Made by a program: the position numbers and the translations under genes | Part shown: piece after piece, positions 45,901 through 60,900 of the stretch | Layout: the number at the start of each line of letters is the position of its first letter | How positions within the stretch are numbered: the stretch's first letter is position 1 | Notes under the pieces: generated by a model | The model's database searches: none | Told to the model about the DNA's origin: nothing | Seen by the model: the letters and a program-made list of their open reading frames with translations, nothing else | Source of the DNA: Branchinecta lynchi | Taxonomy: Eukaryota; Arthropoda; Branchiopoda; Anostraca; Branchinectidae | Assembly (NCBI GenBank): GCA_023053575.1 | Contig: JAKZAP010000014.1 | Location: forward strand, 6,758,001 to 6,822,000 | Reading direction: 5' to 3' | Length of the DNA stretch: 64,000 bases

Positions 45901-48900
45901 TCATCCAGTTGACCGTTTTTTGTCGCTTGATATGGGAGCGAGAACAAGCCTTCGAAAAACGGTCTAAATCAGTCAATAAATCAGTCCATCCGCACAACTC
46001 TTCCCTTGGCAGTCTCTGAAACTGCTGCAGTACTGGCGCTTCCTGAGGTGTAAATTGTACGTTTTGGGGTCCACATGTTTCAGTTTTCAAAATTTGGCAC
46101 CAAGTTTGACTGGACCTCCAAGAGAAAGGTGCATCGGATCGACTGTTGACTTTGTTCCCAGTCGATGTCCAGTCAAGCGACAAAAAACGGATCGACTGCA
46201 CCTCCAGTCCACAGTCGATCGCAAAAAACGGCAACTTTCGTTCCAAGCGATCGCAAAAAACGCGACTAATGTTGGCTACAGATGTTTCTGTTGGTCGCTA
46301 GAACGCACTGTTGATCAACAATGGCTCAATGTTTAGCCGCTAAAATATGCTTATAGTGGATGGATGTTGAGCTTCAGCAGAAGAAAAGAATATACTAGGC
46401 ACAATATTTAAAATTACTTCACAAGGAAGAAAAATCAGGTAGCTTAAACCAAGTGCCCGAGATTAACTCTTGACCGGGCGCTAGCAGGAACTGGTTAATG
46501 TAGTGTCCGTGTTTATCTACCGTCCGCGTACTGCCGCTCGTACCCTATAAAACTTAGGTCGATAAACCGAAGGAAGAAAACGACTTATAGTGGGAAATCT
46601 TGTAGGTCGGTTAACTGGATGATCGCAAAAAAATGCAGCTATTCATTCACAATACAGGATACCTTGCTATTTGCAACACCCCTATAAGTGACGGAAACAA
46701 AATTCGGGTGACCAGCCGTAATGACCTGTCGTCTGGTCACCCGGTCAGCCGACCAGCCGTCGAGTGGTTTCAGATCTTGGAAACTAGACTTTCTTGGCCC
46801 TTTGGTTTAAGGTTTTTAGTCAACAAAGTCCCCAGAAAATTTGTGGGTCATCACAGAAATTCATGTACTGGCAACACTGCTTGCTCGCTATTTTGCGAAA
46901 AAAATTATCTCAGAAGAAAACCTAGTTGAAGAAGAAGAAGATGGCTTTCTTTTGAGATACTGTTTACCTTTTTTGGAAATTTCTGTGGTGAGATAAGGAC
47001 AACCAAAGCTGGGCAATGGAATAGGCAGGTTAAATTCTGACGGAAATAGTATAGGCTCTAGTAATATCAATAGTCATCCACTTACTTGTATTTCTTCTTT
47101 GAAGAATGCCTGGCGCAAGACAAAGCCAAAAAAACAAAAATCGCAAATAGCCTACATATGACAGAAAAAGGCTGGCTCAGATAGTCCAACTCAAGCTATT
47201 TAGGTTATCCTAATAAATTCGCTAAAGGAAATTGGAAACAGAAGGTGGCTCAACAAAAAATTCTGCCATGGTCTGGCCATGGTTAGTAGGTGCTTAAAAG
47301 AAATGCATTTGGCAATGTTGCAGCTTTGTGCAACGAAATCGAAAAACATAGTTGGTTAAAGAGAATAGTTTCTGATATTCTGATAAAAGCTTGGCCAAGT
47401 TTTACTTTGGAACCATTTAGAAATGTTTCAGCAAAGAAAAAAAAAATCAGGTTTAAAGCCAATGTTTTTGTTGAAGAGGGCGAAGATATCGAAGTCGATA
47501 AAATTAGTGAAGGTCCCAGTCATTCCAAAATATAGGTCAATGACTTTATACTTGTGGAAAAATATTTACTCACATAGTATTTCATCCATGTTTGACAACA
47601 TAAACATATTCTGACAACTGGATTGCCTCTGTAGAGGTGCCTAACAGTAGTGGTTTACCTTTGGTTAATGACTGATGAATGTCCAAGATGTCTATACCCT
47701 ATCCAAAGACAAAAGCTGAGGGGTGCTGTTCCATGCCAGAAAGCTTTTATTTCCAGAGTAAGAAAATTCCTGGGAGAGGTCTCCTTCAAGATTTTAAAAC
47801 TATTACCCTTGAAAATAAAGGTAGAACTTAGTCTCAAGTTGGGAAACAATATCTCGCAAAATCCCGAGCTCTAAGATATAGGCCTTCTTCCTCTATATCT
47901 GTCCCCATGCAGACAAAGGTTGCAATGTGCAGAGGTCTGCTACTGAACCTATACCAAAGCTGCAACTTTTTTCTTTTACATCCCTTACTGCAAGAGTTGC
48001 AAGATATGAAAAAAGTGTTGCGCTGGGCCTTTCTTTACAACTGAGAGGTTTTAGAATAAAGTAGATTTTCATTGATTTGTGTTGACTGTAATTTTATTGA
48101 ATCGCTCGCTATTTTTGCTCATTTGCTTTTGCACCCTCAAAGCAAAAAATTATGGTGTTGTTAGATTTGCAAAAGTTTTATGTTACTCTCCAAATCATCA
48201 AAAGTACCCCAACAGACAAGCCATCTGAACTCCATTCTGTAGGCTATTGAAGAATCAGAAAACTTCTGCTGAAAAAATGTCGAGTCATGTTGATTAGGTG
48301 GCAGAGTTCAATTTTGAACTACTAACCAGCATTAGCTCCTAGACCATGCTTACTTTTATATTTTTTCCAAATTAAAAAAAAGTAATATGAAATGAAGAAC
48401 TTCTTGGAGGGGTATTTGATGGTGCCAGAAGGATGTAAGTACTGTTGGAAGATATTGAGGAATAGCGAAATATCGCAGTTTCAACATTTTTAAATTCGAT
48501 TATCAAAATTTGATCAGCATAAACAGATATTTCAAACTGTTTATACTGCTACATTTTTCATGGAAGCAAAAATTAACAAGAAAAATTGAACTGAAAGAAC
48601 AAATTAAACATTCCCATTAAGAAAGAGTAGCATTTCGACGCTTTTCCTTCCCAGTCTGTTTTTCCTCCCTAATCGTACCTAATCAAGTTTGAAATCAGTA
48701 TTCGTTCTTGTATTCTGAAAATCCTGAAAAATAGAGATTTGAAAAGTCAATATCATATTATAGATATTTTTCAATATTATCGATATTTCGATTAGCGTTT
48801 TGAATATTGCCCCACTAGATGTAAGTTAGCTTTGGCTGGAGGAGTACTTACTTTGGAAGGGGAATGCAAGTCATCTTTGTGAAAGTCATTTAGCTTGTTT

Positions 48901-51900
48901 TCCACGGTTAGCAGTTAGTGGAGAAAGTGTACTAGTGGCCCCAAATTTAAACTAGTAAGAGACATAACATTTGGGATTTTTTTGCAGATATTCAAACAGG
49001 CGTCCAGACCCAAGAGATATCTATAGAGGAAGGGAAAGGTATAGCCCAGCCTATAGCCAGGACTATCACCCTGCCAAGCGGCAAAGAGGTGAATGGTAAG
49101 AGACTCAAAATGATGCCTAATCTTTCCAGGTGTATCTTCCAAAAAAGGTGTATCTATGTGATGTTTTTGAGCCGAATGGTTTCAGATCTTGGAAACTAGA
49201 CTTTCTTGGCATTAAGGTTTTTAGTCAAAGCCCAAGATGCGAAACAAATTGGTCATCCTCTACCTTACAAAGGTTACAAATTTTTTGAAAGCAATCCGGG
49301 ACTTGTAGAGATAGAGCAGACCATCTAATCATCTGCAATAAAGCCTCAGTAAGTTTGAGTTCCGTGTGAGTTAAGTTTGAATTCTGTGCGAGTAGATCAA
49401 CAACTGCTGTGTCAGATAAAGAGCGTGTTCCATCCTACTTACCGTAGTTACTACGCATGACGTCACGAATTCTGGTTTTCTGCCGTCAAGGTTGGAACGA
49501 TTTTTCTATTTTCCAGCAGAATATTATGCCACGGGCGAATCCGACCAATCACGTTGCAGAGATGCGTAGTTACTACGCCTATCACGCTCCCGAGCATGGT
49601 AAGCAAATAGTAACTATTAGTTACTATTTCGAGAAGGTTGGAACGGTCAGCGTAGTAACTTTTCGTGAGGATGGGACGGAAATAGTAACTATTAGTAACT
49701 ATTGTTAGAAGGGTGGAACACGCTCAAAGTTGTGGTAGTAGAATTTAGGTAAAATTTTTTTCTGCTGTAACTGGACAGAGTATGTTTTAATGTAGGCTGC
49801 TTATCTCACTTTATTATTATTGTAACTGGTAAAAGGCCATTTCTAGAAATTTAATGTTTGCCATGCCTCAAATATTCACCTATCAACAGGACCCACAGTG
49901 GAGGGTTTTAATCTTACAAGCTTTGGTTGGTAAATTTAGTGGCAGTGCTGATTTTCACCTACCTGGGTCTTGAAAGACCATATGTTCTTTTAGGGAAGAT
50001 CGGAGATATGATCACCAGCCTTCTGGTTATGGTGGCTCCTATCAGCCAGAAGCTTACTCAGCTCCAGCCTATCAGGGAGCTGGGAACAGAGGGTAAGTAG
50101 TTTTTAACAAGAATAGATAGGATCGAATGATCAAGGTATGTTGAAGCTCGACCACACAGCAAGAATCTACTGATAGTTCTTAAAGCCCTCTAATTAAACA
50201 TTAGGCTGTTTAGTATTCTTGGTTTCTTAAATCAATTGGAATCTTTTTCTACCCCGAATGCCAGGGAGCTAGGAAAAGATTGCAAGTAAGTTTTAATAAA
50301 GATAGATAATGAGTGATTGAGCATGGCTATAAGACTTTTCTGCTTGTGTATGTACTATCGTCTTAGTACAGGCACTTCAACTCACTAAGTACACACTGTG
50401 TTATGTAGTAAAACGGTGTATACACAGTTGTTCCACAACATATTCTCATTCTTTTCCACGAGTGTAAAGGTGCACCCTTGTTCCAATGTGTGTGACAATG
50501 GTTGCTTTTAGGAAAGGAGGTATGAAGCAGCCAATAGCATATTTTGGTTGATTAGTCCATTAGGTTGATCAGTCTAAGCACTATGTAGTAAAACAATGTG
50601 TAAACAGTTGCTTTGCGACATATTGACACAAGTGAGTGCTTAAATAGTAGCTGTCTTCCAAACTCCTGCTATACTGATAGGTGCCATCCTTGTTTCAACA
50701 TAGACCAGAGTCAATGGCAACTTTGTTAAATGGATGGGGGCTGTCCATTATCTTGATCAGATTTTATGGATGTAGTGTACCATCACCAGGGGCGTCGCTA
50801 TTGGGGGGTGGAAGAAAAAAAAAAAAAAAAAAAGCTAAAACGGGTGCCCGCAGAGCGCTCGACTACAATTATTGAGCTAAACGCTCGCAGAGCGCGCGAC
50901 CACAAAAATTTATCTTACGACCACGAAACTTGAGCTTAATGGGCGCTCGCAGACCACGCTACCACAAATTCAGCTAAACTTGGCGCTCACCCAGGAAAGC
51001 TAAATTGAAGGCTGACAGTGTGCCTAGAAGAGTCAGCAAGGCTAGTTCACCCTCCCCCCCTTCGAGTTTTGGGTAGCTATCACACTAGTAGGAAAGTGCT
51101 ACTGGGGTCATGAATGCTTTGAAAAACTAACCATGGTCCCTTTTGACTGTTTTGTCATTATTAGAGCAGCACAGGATGATACTCCAACCCAGCCACCAAT
51201 GATGTCTTTCAAGGCATTTCTGGCTGCTCAGGACGACAGCATTTCTGATGAGGAAGCAATCTCCAAGTATGCAGACTACAAGCTGGAGTTCCGAAGGCAG
51301 CAGATTAACGAGTTTTTCGTTGCTCACAAGGATGAGGAGTGGTAAGGTGATACCTTTTAAATACTCCACATTAGGCACTTGGGTTGGGAACAGTAGTGAC
51401 GGAGAGGGGTTGACTCATTTATGAGGCTGTTTTGGCTTCTAGGAAAGTTCTGGGATTTTTGTAAGTGTAGGCTTAAAGTTCTAAGGACGGGTCAAACAGT
51501 CATGATGTCACATTCTAGACCCTACACCCCAATGTTACATCAGAAATCGTACGATCCTAGGCAATTTGTTGTCGCCAGGGGCGTCGCAAGTGCATTTTCG
51601 GTGGGGGGTGCAGAGCAAAAATTTTACCGAATCTTTCAAAAATTTTACCGAATCCTAGAACTAAGAATTTGAGCTTTAAATTATGGAACAGAGACGATTA
51701 CGTAGGAAGAGTAACAATAAAGGGCACCATGAAAGACGATAAGCCAACTATTAGGCAGCGCTCTGGCGAAGGCCACATGGAGAATATACTGCCGGACATG
51801 ATTGCAGTAACAGCTTCTACCTCTTATAGCCAATAGAAATCGAGCGCCGCATGCGAAAATTTTCCAAATAATTTTTTGCTGTAGGCTAAAACTAACGGCT

Positions 51901-54900
51901 TCCCTTACAATTCTATCATTTACCGTTGATTAAACACCGAAACTCCAAGAAGTTCCCGAAAGCGGATGGAGCGACGTTCCGGCAGCAGCAGTAACTGTAG
52001 TCTAGCCAATATACTACCCATAATCAGACAAAGTGAGCGCCGCAGGCGAAATTTTTTTTTGCTTTTAATTTCAATCTTAATTTCCATCCAAATTCTAGCT
52101 TTTAATGTTTCGAAATCTCAATCCTAAGGTCAAATGACGCGACGTTACACAAAATAGAGAATATTACGAAAAGTGCTGCAGGCGGAATTTTCGAAATATG
52201 TATGAATAGATATTGTTTTTGGAATCCAAAATAAAAGTAAGGACTATCGATGATATCATAGATTATCCCTTTTGTCTGCGACCAGTGCTTCACTCGCCCT
52301 CTTCTGAGTTTCGAGGTTCGTGGTAACTTCCAATTCCTGGCAATTATAACGAATAAATTACCGAATTCCACTTATTATACCGAATAAGTTAGGCCGATAG
52401 CATGTTCGGGATTCTGTATAACTAGCGTATCCCGGTTATTATACCGAATTGTTTGGTATCGAAAGACTACCGAACAATATTCATATTCGGTATACTTTTG
52501 TCGAAACTGGAACTAAGTCGGTATTAGTGGTTAACTTCCTAATCCTGGAAATTATACTGAATAAATTACCGAATCCTAATCATGATACCGAATAATTTTG
52601 AACCAATAGCTTATTCGGGGTTCTGTGTAACTACGGAATCTCCATAAATATACCGAATAGTTCCGGCATCGAAAAATTACCAAATGATTTCAGTAAGTTC
52701 TCTCACCAAATTCGTGATAACTACCGAATACTGGCAAATATACCGAAGAGATATATTATACCGAAGAGATTTATACAGATAGCCTATTTAGGATTCTATA
52801 TAACTACCGAATCCCCGTAAATATATCGAACAGTTCTGCTATCGAAAAAATACCGAACAATTTTAGTCAAAAAGTTGGGGGGGTGCTGCACCCCCCGCAC
52901 CCCCCCCTTGCGACGCCCCTGGTTGTCGCTAGTGTGACCGAGACGCCGAAGAGGTAATGAAAGGTGACACCAGCTTAAATTTTAACTGAAAAGACAACTT
53001 ATTGACGTGTCGTTTAATTGAATACACTGAATTATTTGGATTCTGCAAAGGAGTTTTTTTTATTTTCCATTATCTGCTCTAGTTATGACGTTAAGAATAT
53101 CTACGTCCATCTCCACAACATAAATTCTACTATGACGCGGGAAATTTTAATTTCAACACAAATGCGGCTTTTCAGTGGGCAGTGGTGAGATTGGTGAAGT
53201 GCCCGAACAAAAAATAAATCATAAATCTTTCTCGTAGGGCATACAACAAAAATACAAGCGCATAGAGGCACCACAAATCACACAGAAATTCCACTATTTG
53301 AAAATCGATTCTTCGTCAATAGCGGAACAACCAAGTAACGTATTTTCAGCGGGTCTTCAAGCCAGTTTTGTCCTGTCCTAGCCCTTTTCGGTTAACTTTA
53401 ATTTCGAAGCGCCATCCAAGGGAGGTCGGACATTTTTATTTGTGATGCATTAAATAAAAATAGCATAATTTAACTTTAAAATTTGTATCCCACACCGAGA
53501 CATGCAATAGCATTTTTGTCCCATACCTAGCTATTAAACTTTAGCACATGGAAGGGTGGTCAAGACTAGGATCTAGATACAAAAAGAGACCTTGGAGTTT
53601 GTGGTCTGCTAATGATATTTATTAGTGGAATTCCCATTTTATGTTACTGTGAAGGCAGCTCAGAGCCAGGGTTGGGTGGGGTACTCTACTAATGTGAAAG
53701 AAATGTCTAGTGTTTGCTCGTTTGTCTCCCTTAGTTGAGTTTGCGTAGTTCAGCTCCACTTTTAAGATGGTCATTATAGTGAGATGATATTTTGCAGTCT
53801 TGCAATGGGGAATCTAGTTCAGGCTTAGTGGAAACTAAGGGGTAGTGGGGAAAGGGGGAGGTTTGGAGTGCTTTAATAATAACTTTTCTTTTTCACCAGG
53901 GACTATCTATTCGTGAAAATACTTTTGCTTGTGAAATAGTGAAATCACTAGTGATTCTTTTTTCTTGTGTGATGCTTCGAAATACTAAGTTCCTAGTCCC
54001 TTGCGCGCAATGCAGGGATCTAGCGTGATTCTAAAATAGAACGAAGATTAGCAACCAGGTAATGTTGGAAGTGTTTAGGATTTTACTTTATTGCTGTCGG
54101 CTATATGCATCGATGCTGACGTTAGCTCTCGTAAGCACATGCATCACCTTTTTGAATGAAAAGAAATAAAGAGGCTTGTCTCACTGTGTGATCCGTTGTT
54201 TAGCTCTGTAATACCAAGAACAGTGTATGATTATCTTAAAGCATTGTTCAAATAGGTGCAATAAGCTGAATAGCGCTATACGCGGCGTTTACGTCCCAAT
54301 ACACACGCCGGTTGAAATAGGAACTCAATAGGTTCTTATCGATGCAGCGTTCGGTGTTGCCACACTGATACAATTTTTCGAGCTTCTAAAGATCAGAAAA
54401 AGTGTTCTTAAGCACAATAGTACAATTTGACGCCCTTTATATTGTAAAAAGCTGTAGAAATTAACGGATGGACAGACATTGGTCCTCGAACTAACAGTAA
54501 GCAGTCGTAATAGAACAAAACGTGTTCTTTTGAAGAAAAGTTGTTTCTTCAGCTTCCAACTGAGTAGAACTTTAGTGCTTTCCGTGGCAACCCTGACGAC
54601 GCTGCTGCTCTCTCCGGCCTGCTGGGGGAACCAACCAAACGATCTGATTGGCTCTGCATAAGGGAAAATAGAACCTGGCTCTATTCTCCTTATTCATCTT
54701 ATTATAGCACGCCCCGAGGAAAAGAGGAATACGTAATAAGCCTTATACACTGTAATACACCTTACAACACCTATTTGGACGATGCTTAAGAGTACAGATG
54801 GGGTGAACTGTTCATTTCCCTAACAGCGATTTGAAACGTAACAAAGCAGTTATTATAAAATTTGCGCAGATGGCCTCGTGGCCATAACGCTCTTACTCAA

Positions 54901-57900
54901 AGTGTAAATTTTTGCAATTTATCTTGATTGAATTGAGAATTGACCATTCTCCCCTTATTTGTTCTTGGTAATACCAACAATAAATAATTAAGCCTGTGAA
55001 GAATCTTGAAGTACTGTTTCAAGCGGCGTGACCGATAGCACTTCGACAAAACATAAAAGTGAGCTGTAAGTGCAAAGACCCTGCAGTATGTTTCCAGAAA
55101 GTTCTGTACTTAGTGTCGAAGATACGGTCATACCGCTACGAACTGTCATGCTTAAGTTGATTGATTAGAAGCTGAAAGTTTGCGGACAAGGGCGTCTTGC
55201 TATCCAAGAGGGTGCAGGCCATGAAAAACCACTATAACCAAGTTGACAAGGAGCAAAACCGAACTTGTATATACTTTTAAAAAAATATGAATGTTTTTTA
55301 AAATCAGCCTTTTAATTCTTAAGTTGTTAATCACTTAAGTGTTTTCGGTATCGCCTACGTAAGATTTGCGTTAAGAATGCAAAGAGGCCTAGGACGACGC
55401 GGTTGCCTTCGCTTTCCGCGAAATGACGCATCTGTTTGCAGATAGTTATTCATTTAGGTGTGTGCAGTTGGATACCATTTTAACATGCGACCTCTTATCG
55501 GATTCAGTGTGCAAGTAGCTTTACCGGTGGCTGGTAGTACTCGTTAAGTCTGTGGAAAAAAGTTTAACTGAAAAGGGTTGCTTATTTTTACATCTGATAT
55601 TCAAAAACTCTTGATTTTGAATTTGAACACAAGCCTGCATTTCCAGGATTAAAGATCGATAAGTGCCCGCTTATTTTTCGGCAAGGGCTTGCCTATGTAG
55701 TTGATAAATATTTCAAGCATAGAGGGTCAGGCTTATAGAGGTACCCCAAATCCGGAATATAATTTTATTCGATGAAGTTCGTTATCTGCGGATAGCCGGC
55801 AAACGGAGCAGCACGTTTTTATCGGGTTTTCATGCCTATTTAAGTGAATACGTGATGAGTAACTAGACTGTGCGGTCTTAGCCCTTTTCAGTTAAACTTC
55901 AAAGCCTTTATTGGTTTATGTTCCTACTTCGATTCTAGAGGCAGTGGTTGTTAATGATAGGAAATCGTATTTCTGAGAGGTTGCCCTTTACACAGTTGGA
56001 AGACCGTTTTTCTTTTAGTCATCATTTTGGTAAAGCACTTGTGTTTAAGAAAGAGCAAGCCCGAGTGTGTATTTCTGAAGATCTCTTTTTCGCAATTGCT
56101 CTTGTTATAAAAAAGTAAAGTTTGTGGGAAACGTGTTGCTTTTTCTCAATTCTTTTTGTATAGCGATGAACAGCTCTGACCTATATTGTTCTGCATAGGT
56201 TCAAGATCAGATACCATCCAGAAGAAAGCGTGAAAAGGAAGGAGGAACAGCTTGGAAATCTGAATGTAAGAATCGTTTTTTATATTTCTTTGCTTACTTC
56301 CGACATCGTGGTTGATATCAGAGATAGGTTATGAAAAGTGTCGAATGGTCATCGAGGTTGTAATTCCGATATCAACCGAGATGGAGGTGAGTTAACTGTT
56401 ACAACTTTATGGAACAGAACCATTAAACATTAACCATGCACAATACCTCTGGAGGTTGATATGACTTGATATTATCCTCTCTGGAGGCTGATATGGCATC
56501 ATATCATCCTCTAGTATCTACCGCTAACTTTCTGTGTGAAGGTTATCGCAAGATAACTGACTGTGGGTCATAGGAAGATGTGTATGTATGTATGTATTTT
56601 CTTATAAATTCAAACTGAACAAGAATGGAGTAAAATGGAAGAAAAAGAAATAAAAAACAAAAGAGAGAAAAGACAATTAGCGATCAATGATAAAATGTGT
56701 ACAGCACTGCAAATTGAGAAAATAACAAAGGGCGAGATAATCAGTGGTCGTCCATTGGGCACAAGGTACTGATAACCACAGGTGTGCGGCCGTTCCAAGA
56801 ACTTTCTGAACTAGCTTATCTACAGCCTCGTTTGGTTCTACCAGGCTGAATTTTCGTATTAGGTACCTGTTGCGTGTCCACGCTGGCATTTTCAGTAAAT
56901 GTTTTCGGTAAGGAAAACAAAGTGAACAGATTCGAGACTGCTCGGTAGTCGTGAATAGTTTACAAAATGGAGCCAGTTATAACACGTGGGGTGGCGTCAC
57001 AGTGCTGTAGAGTTTGGCAGACGGCTATGTGAAAAGTGGACCTTGTTTGTCACGATGGTAGCGTAAGCGAATCGAAGTTTCCTCTCCGTGTTTGTAAAAG
57101 GAGAGACCGAGTCTCTTTTACGGTCCTTCCTGTGGGGACACCAAGGTACGATATCGATTGTGTCGGACAAAGTATATAGCTCTCGATTGGTCTACACGTT
57201 TTTTCTCCGTCATTAAAAGATAGTACGTCCAACTTGGAAGCATTGAACTTGAGTCTGATCAAGCTATACTCAGCCTCTAAAATACTGAAATTTCTTTCAA
57301 TACTTAAAGTTGATCTACTAAAGTTAAGTACGTCGTCAGCATAAGTTAGCAGAGAGACATCAATATTTTTTTTAGACACAAGAAGAAGGAGCTTTTGATT
57401 GAGCATTCAGGACGCTACTATTGAAGAGATCGCGGAAGGTCAGAGAACCTTGCCTCACCCCTTTTCCAATTGGGACCACTACAGTAGCACTGGGATTGTT
57501 TGGAACCTTAACATGACCCTTCAGGTTTTTATACCTGTAATACAGCACTTTAGTAATTTCTACCGGCACAGCTCTTCTATATTCCTCCAACAGGGTTTGC
57601 TCATGAACAGAGGAATCAAATGCTCGGCTAACATCAAGTGCGCTTATTACAAGTCTTTCCCCGGATTCGTGCGAATAAAATAAAATGGAGGCCAAGTCAA
57701 ACAGGGCATGAGCGCACCTATGGCCCTTAGTGAAGCCGAACTGATGTTCAAGCACTCAGCAGCGAGCTTTAATAACATCTTTTATCAACAACTCAGAGCT
57801 TACACAGTGTCGAAGAAATGGTAGTGAGTCGATAAGAACTACATTCATTTTCTGCCTTCACCTTTTTTAGAATCGGCGAGATTAAACCCGCGAAAAAGAA

Positions 57901-60900
57901 TCAGGTACACCCGCGGTTGTAAAAATCACTTGGTACATTATCGCAAGGTAACTAACCAGCAACTCTAAACTATACACTAAATGCAATGCGCAAATATCAT
58001 CGGCACGGCACCTCTAGACTTTTTCTTTTTCAACTTAAAAATTGTCTGCCGTATATCATTACTTGTACAGGCATCGTCAAGTTCTTGTACAAACGGGTTG
58101 GCTATAAGATGGTCAGGTGCTGCAAATTCTTCGGTTTAATGAGACTGCCACTGAGCGGGGCTTATTGGACTTGTTCGTTCTGTTTTGTGATCACATGACC
58201 GAAGCTTCCAAATTAAATTGGGGTCTTTAGCTAACATTCAGCAAACTTGGCTTTTATATTGCATTTCTGTTTCGTTTGGCATTTGTCAAATTTCCGTTTG
58301 GACAGTAGTCGCAAAGAATTGACAGTCCCTGACCTTGGAGTACCACATTCACGCCACATAGAAAACCAGAACTTTGCACTCTTACAAGCACTCACAAGGT
58401 CTGGGTTTTTCGAGAATCCTTGCCGATCAACACCTAGCTTAATGCTCCTTACAGATACTCCACGCTTTTCTGCAGTTTTGAGAGCAAGGCATATTTCGAC
58501 ACAGAACAAGTAATTTTGGCACAGAGCATGTTTAGTTGTAGACAGACTTCCTGATCCGGAATGTGGACACTTTTCTGTAAAAGGGCGAAAGGAACACGAT
58601 TTTTTTTTTAGCATGTCGTCAAGAGCTTGACGGTATTTCGGTATGTGGACGTTTTTCCAGTCGGTCATTTTAAACCAGTGGCGCTTCTGTTTCTGATTAA
58701 CACTAGGGGGGGGGGGGGAATTGCGAATCAGTTAAGCACAGGGGGAGGATATGATCAGCAGAAAACGATTAGAAAAGTAGAGCCGCTAAGTTCATGAGTG
58801 GCAATCGCGTGGTCGATGTTCGAGACTTATCTGCTAGTGTGAACATAGGTGTAATCATTGTCCTTGGGTAACACATGGAACTTTTCAGCAAGGGTGCTCA
58901 TTACCAATTGGTCTCTTGCATCAGCCGGATCGGCCGGTGCAATACTATTTTAGCGATTATGGCAAGACCCCCAGAAGGGCGGCCTCGGCCGGAACGAGCA
59001 GCTGTTGCAGGTACAAAATGGAATAAAAATTTGTCCGAAAACTTCATGACACCCGTGTTTCCTTGTGAGAAAATGTTCCCAGATGCAAACAATGTCCGCT
59101 TTTGAGCACAAGTTCTCGATTACTTGTAACCGGTTTGTAACACTTTCATTCATGTTTCACAGTATTACTTCGATTTTTTGGTTTTCATGTTGTTTATCAA
59201 CTTCTGCAATTCAGGGCAGCGAATCGAGCGACATGAGTGTCCTCTCTGCTGACATAGAGCACATGAAGCGGGTCTTCAACACGGGTCTAACGGGCTAGAC
59301 GAATGACTGGTATCACCGCATTTCGAGCAAACTCAGTTGGCAGTTATGTGGTTGAAACCCTGGCATTTGTAACAGCAAAGGGAGGGAGGGATACGAATTC
59401 CTCGACCCGCAGCTATTCGAAACCGATTTTGGGGGAATCGTGAATGGCACGATCAAAGAAATCTCGAGACTCAAAGAACAGTTTTTAAGCCCGTGATTGG
59501 CCGCACTGCTCAACTTTTACGCAATTTGAAACGACAGATTTCAGCGACTCGCATCCACACCACGTAGGCACATTTTTTACTACTCCAATGTGTGTAGGAG
59601 TTTTAACCGTGGATTCGACCCCCTCGTCCCTTAGATCAGATGCAATGCTATTGGCTGGAGTTTCCTTACCGACTACGAGGCGCCATTCATTTTCCGCTGT
59701 TTTAATTCAACTTAGTCTTTGAGTTCGTCATCACAAACATTTTTCAGATAGGGCATACGGTCTTCGGGGTAGCTAGGCTAGGTGTGTTCTTAACGATTAC
59801 TGAATAAGGGAGTCGGAGGATAGGGCTTACTGCTGAGGTGCTCGCTTGCGCGGGTGGCGGCTCTTGCTTCACGCGCTCGCGAAATCCATCAAATATACAT
59901 GCTCCCACTTCGTCGCCGCACATTGGGACCTCTCTCGGTTCGAAAATAACGAAGGTTGGCAGGAATACCTGATTTGACGCACTCGTTTGAAAATATTTCA
60001 CGATGTCAATAAGGTTGTCACTGTCTTTAACGGATTTAACCAACCGTTCCTGCTTTCTTGTGGAGCAGTTCTTTTGCGGCCAAGGTTTTGTCGCGTTGCA
60101 AAAACTCGTATGCACGCCTCAGAAAAACTTCCTTCTTTATTACCGCAATCATAGCGCGAAAAATAAAGTTCAAAACAGGGTTCCAAACAATATTGTCCTT
60201 ATCACTCATTGCAAAAACCGGTTTTTATGCAGTGGAATGAAATACGTCCTCACTGACTGACAGCTGAATGGTAACTTGGGCATGATTACATTGCAAACCT
60301 GTTCTAGAAAAGTTATTTATCAAAGGATATTTATCAGTATCTTCTTACCCTACCCTTTATTTGGCCTTATTTAAGGGGCGGTAAAAAAAGAAAAAAAAAA
60401 ATCTTTGTTGCATAGAACCTATACAAACTTACACTCAAATGATCTTAATTCAACAATCATACAATAATCGGGCGAAAAATCATCAGCATTTAATCTGGAA
60501 ACTAAATTCATAATGTGTGTCGGTCAACCTTTTGTGGAAGTGCATGATTTATTATTGTAACATATCCTAAAATGCTTCGTTAAACTGGAAACTGTTCATT
60601 TCCGTTTTAGTGACTGAACCTTAAGACCCTAGACACCATGGGGATTAGGGGAATGCATGTGTACTTCACATCTACAGAATCGTTCTTGGTCCATCTTAGG
60701 TCCGTTCAACTCCTTTTGTCTTGGGTGGAGCTGCGTCTGTATCTTGCTTATCCGCGGTTGAGTCAATATTTTCAACTGATGTGCTTGCCAACCCAAGGGA
60801 ATCATCTTGGCCATGCTTTTCCTTGTTGGGCATGCCATTTCTGTGAATATTGCCGCATATCCCCGTTGCACTGCTCTTGTACCGTTAGTTGCAGGACCTT

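Larger units (their letters stand above)
56578..60205 (-). mobile_element. degenerate, nearly full-length LINE
   Basis: Reading along the minus strand: ORF1 with gag-like motifs and zinc knuckles (60190-59290); endonuclease remnant with ADIVCIWEH and [10 protein letters not shown] (59150-58900); linker with [18 protein letters not shown] (58668-58231); reverse transcriptase with [17 protein letters not shown] and YADDV (57755-57050); C-terminal [15 protein letters not shown] end (56889-56610); and a CATA-repeat tail at 56578-56597. Many stops and frameshifts make it inactive. In ARS2 intron 5. Confidence 0.8.

Noticed and set aside
47290..47535. Open frame of 81 codons in ARS2 intron 1
   Set aside because: No domain, repetitive surroundings, and no splice signals in ARS2 phase; at most a transposon remnant.
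54872..54945. tRNA-like or SINE-like sequence (TGGCCTCGTGGCC resembling an A box)
   Set aside because: No B box and no cloverleaf could be drawn.
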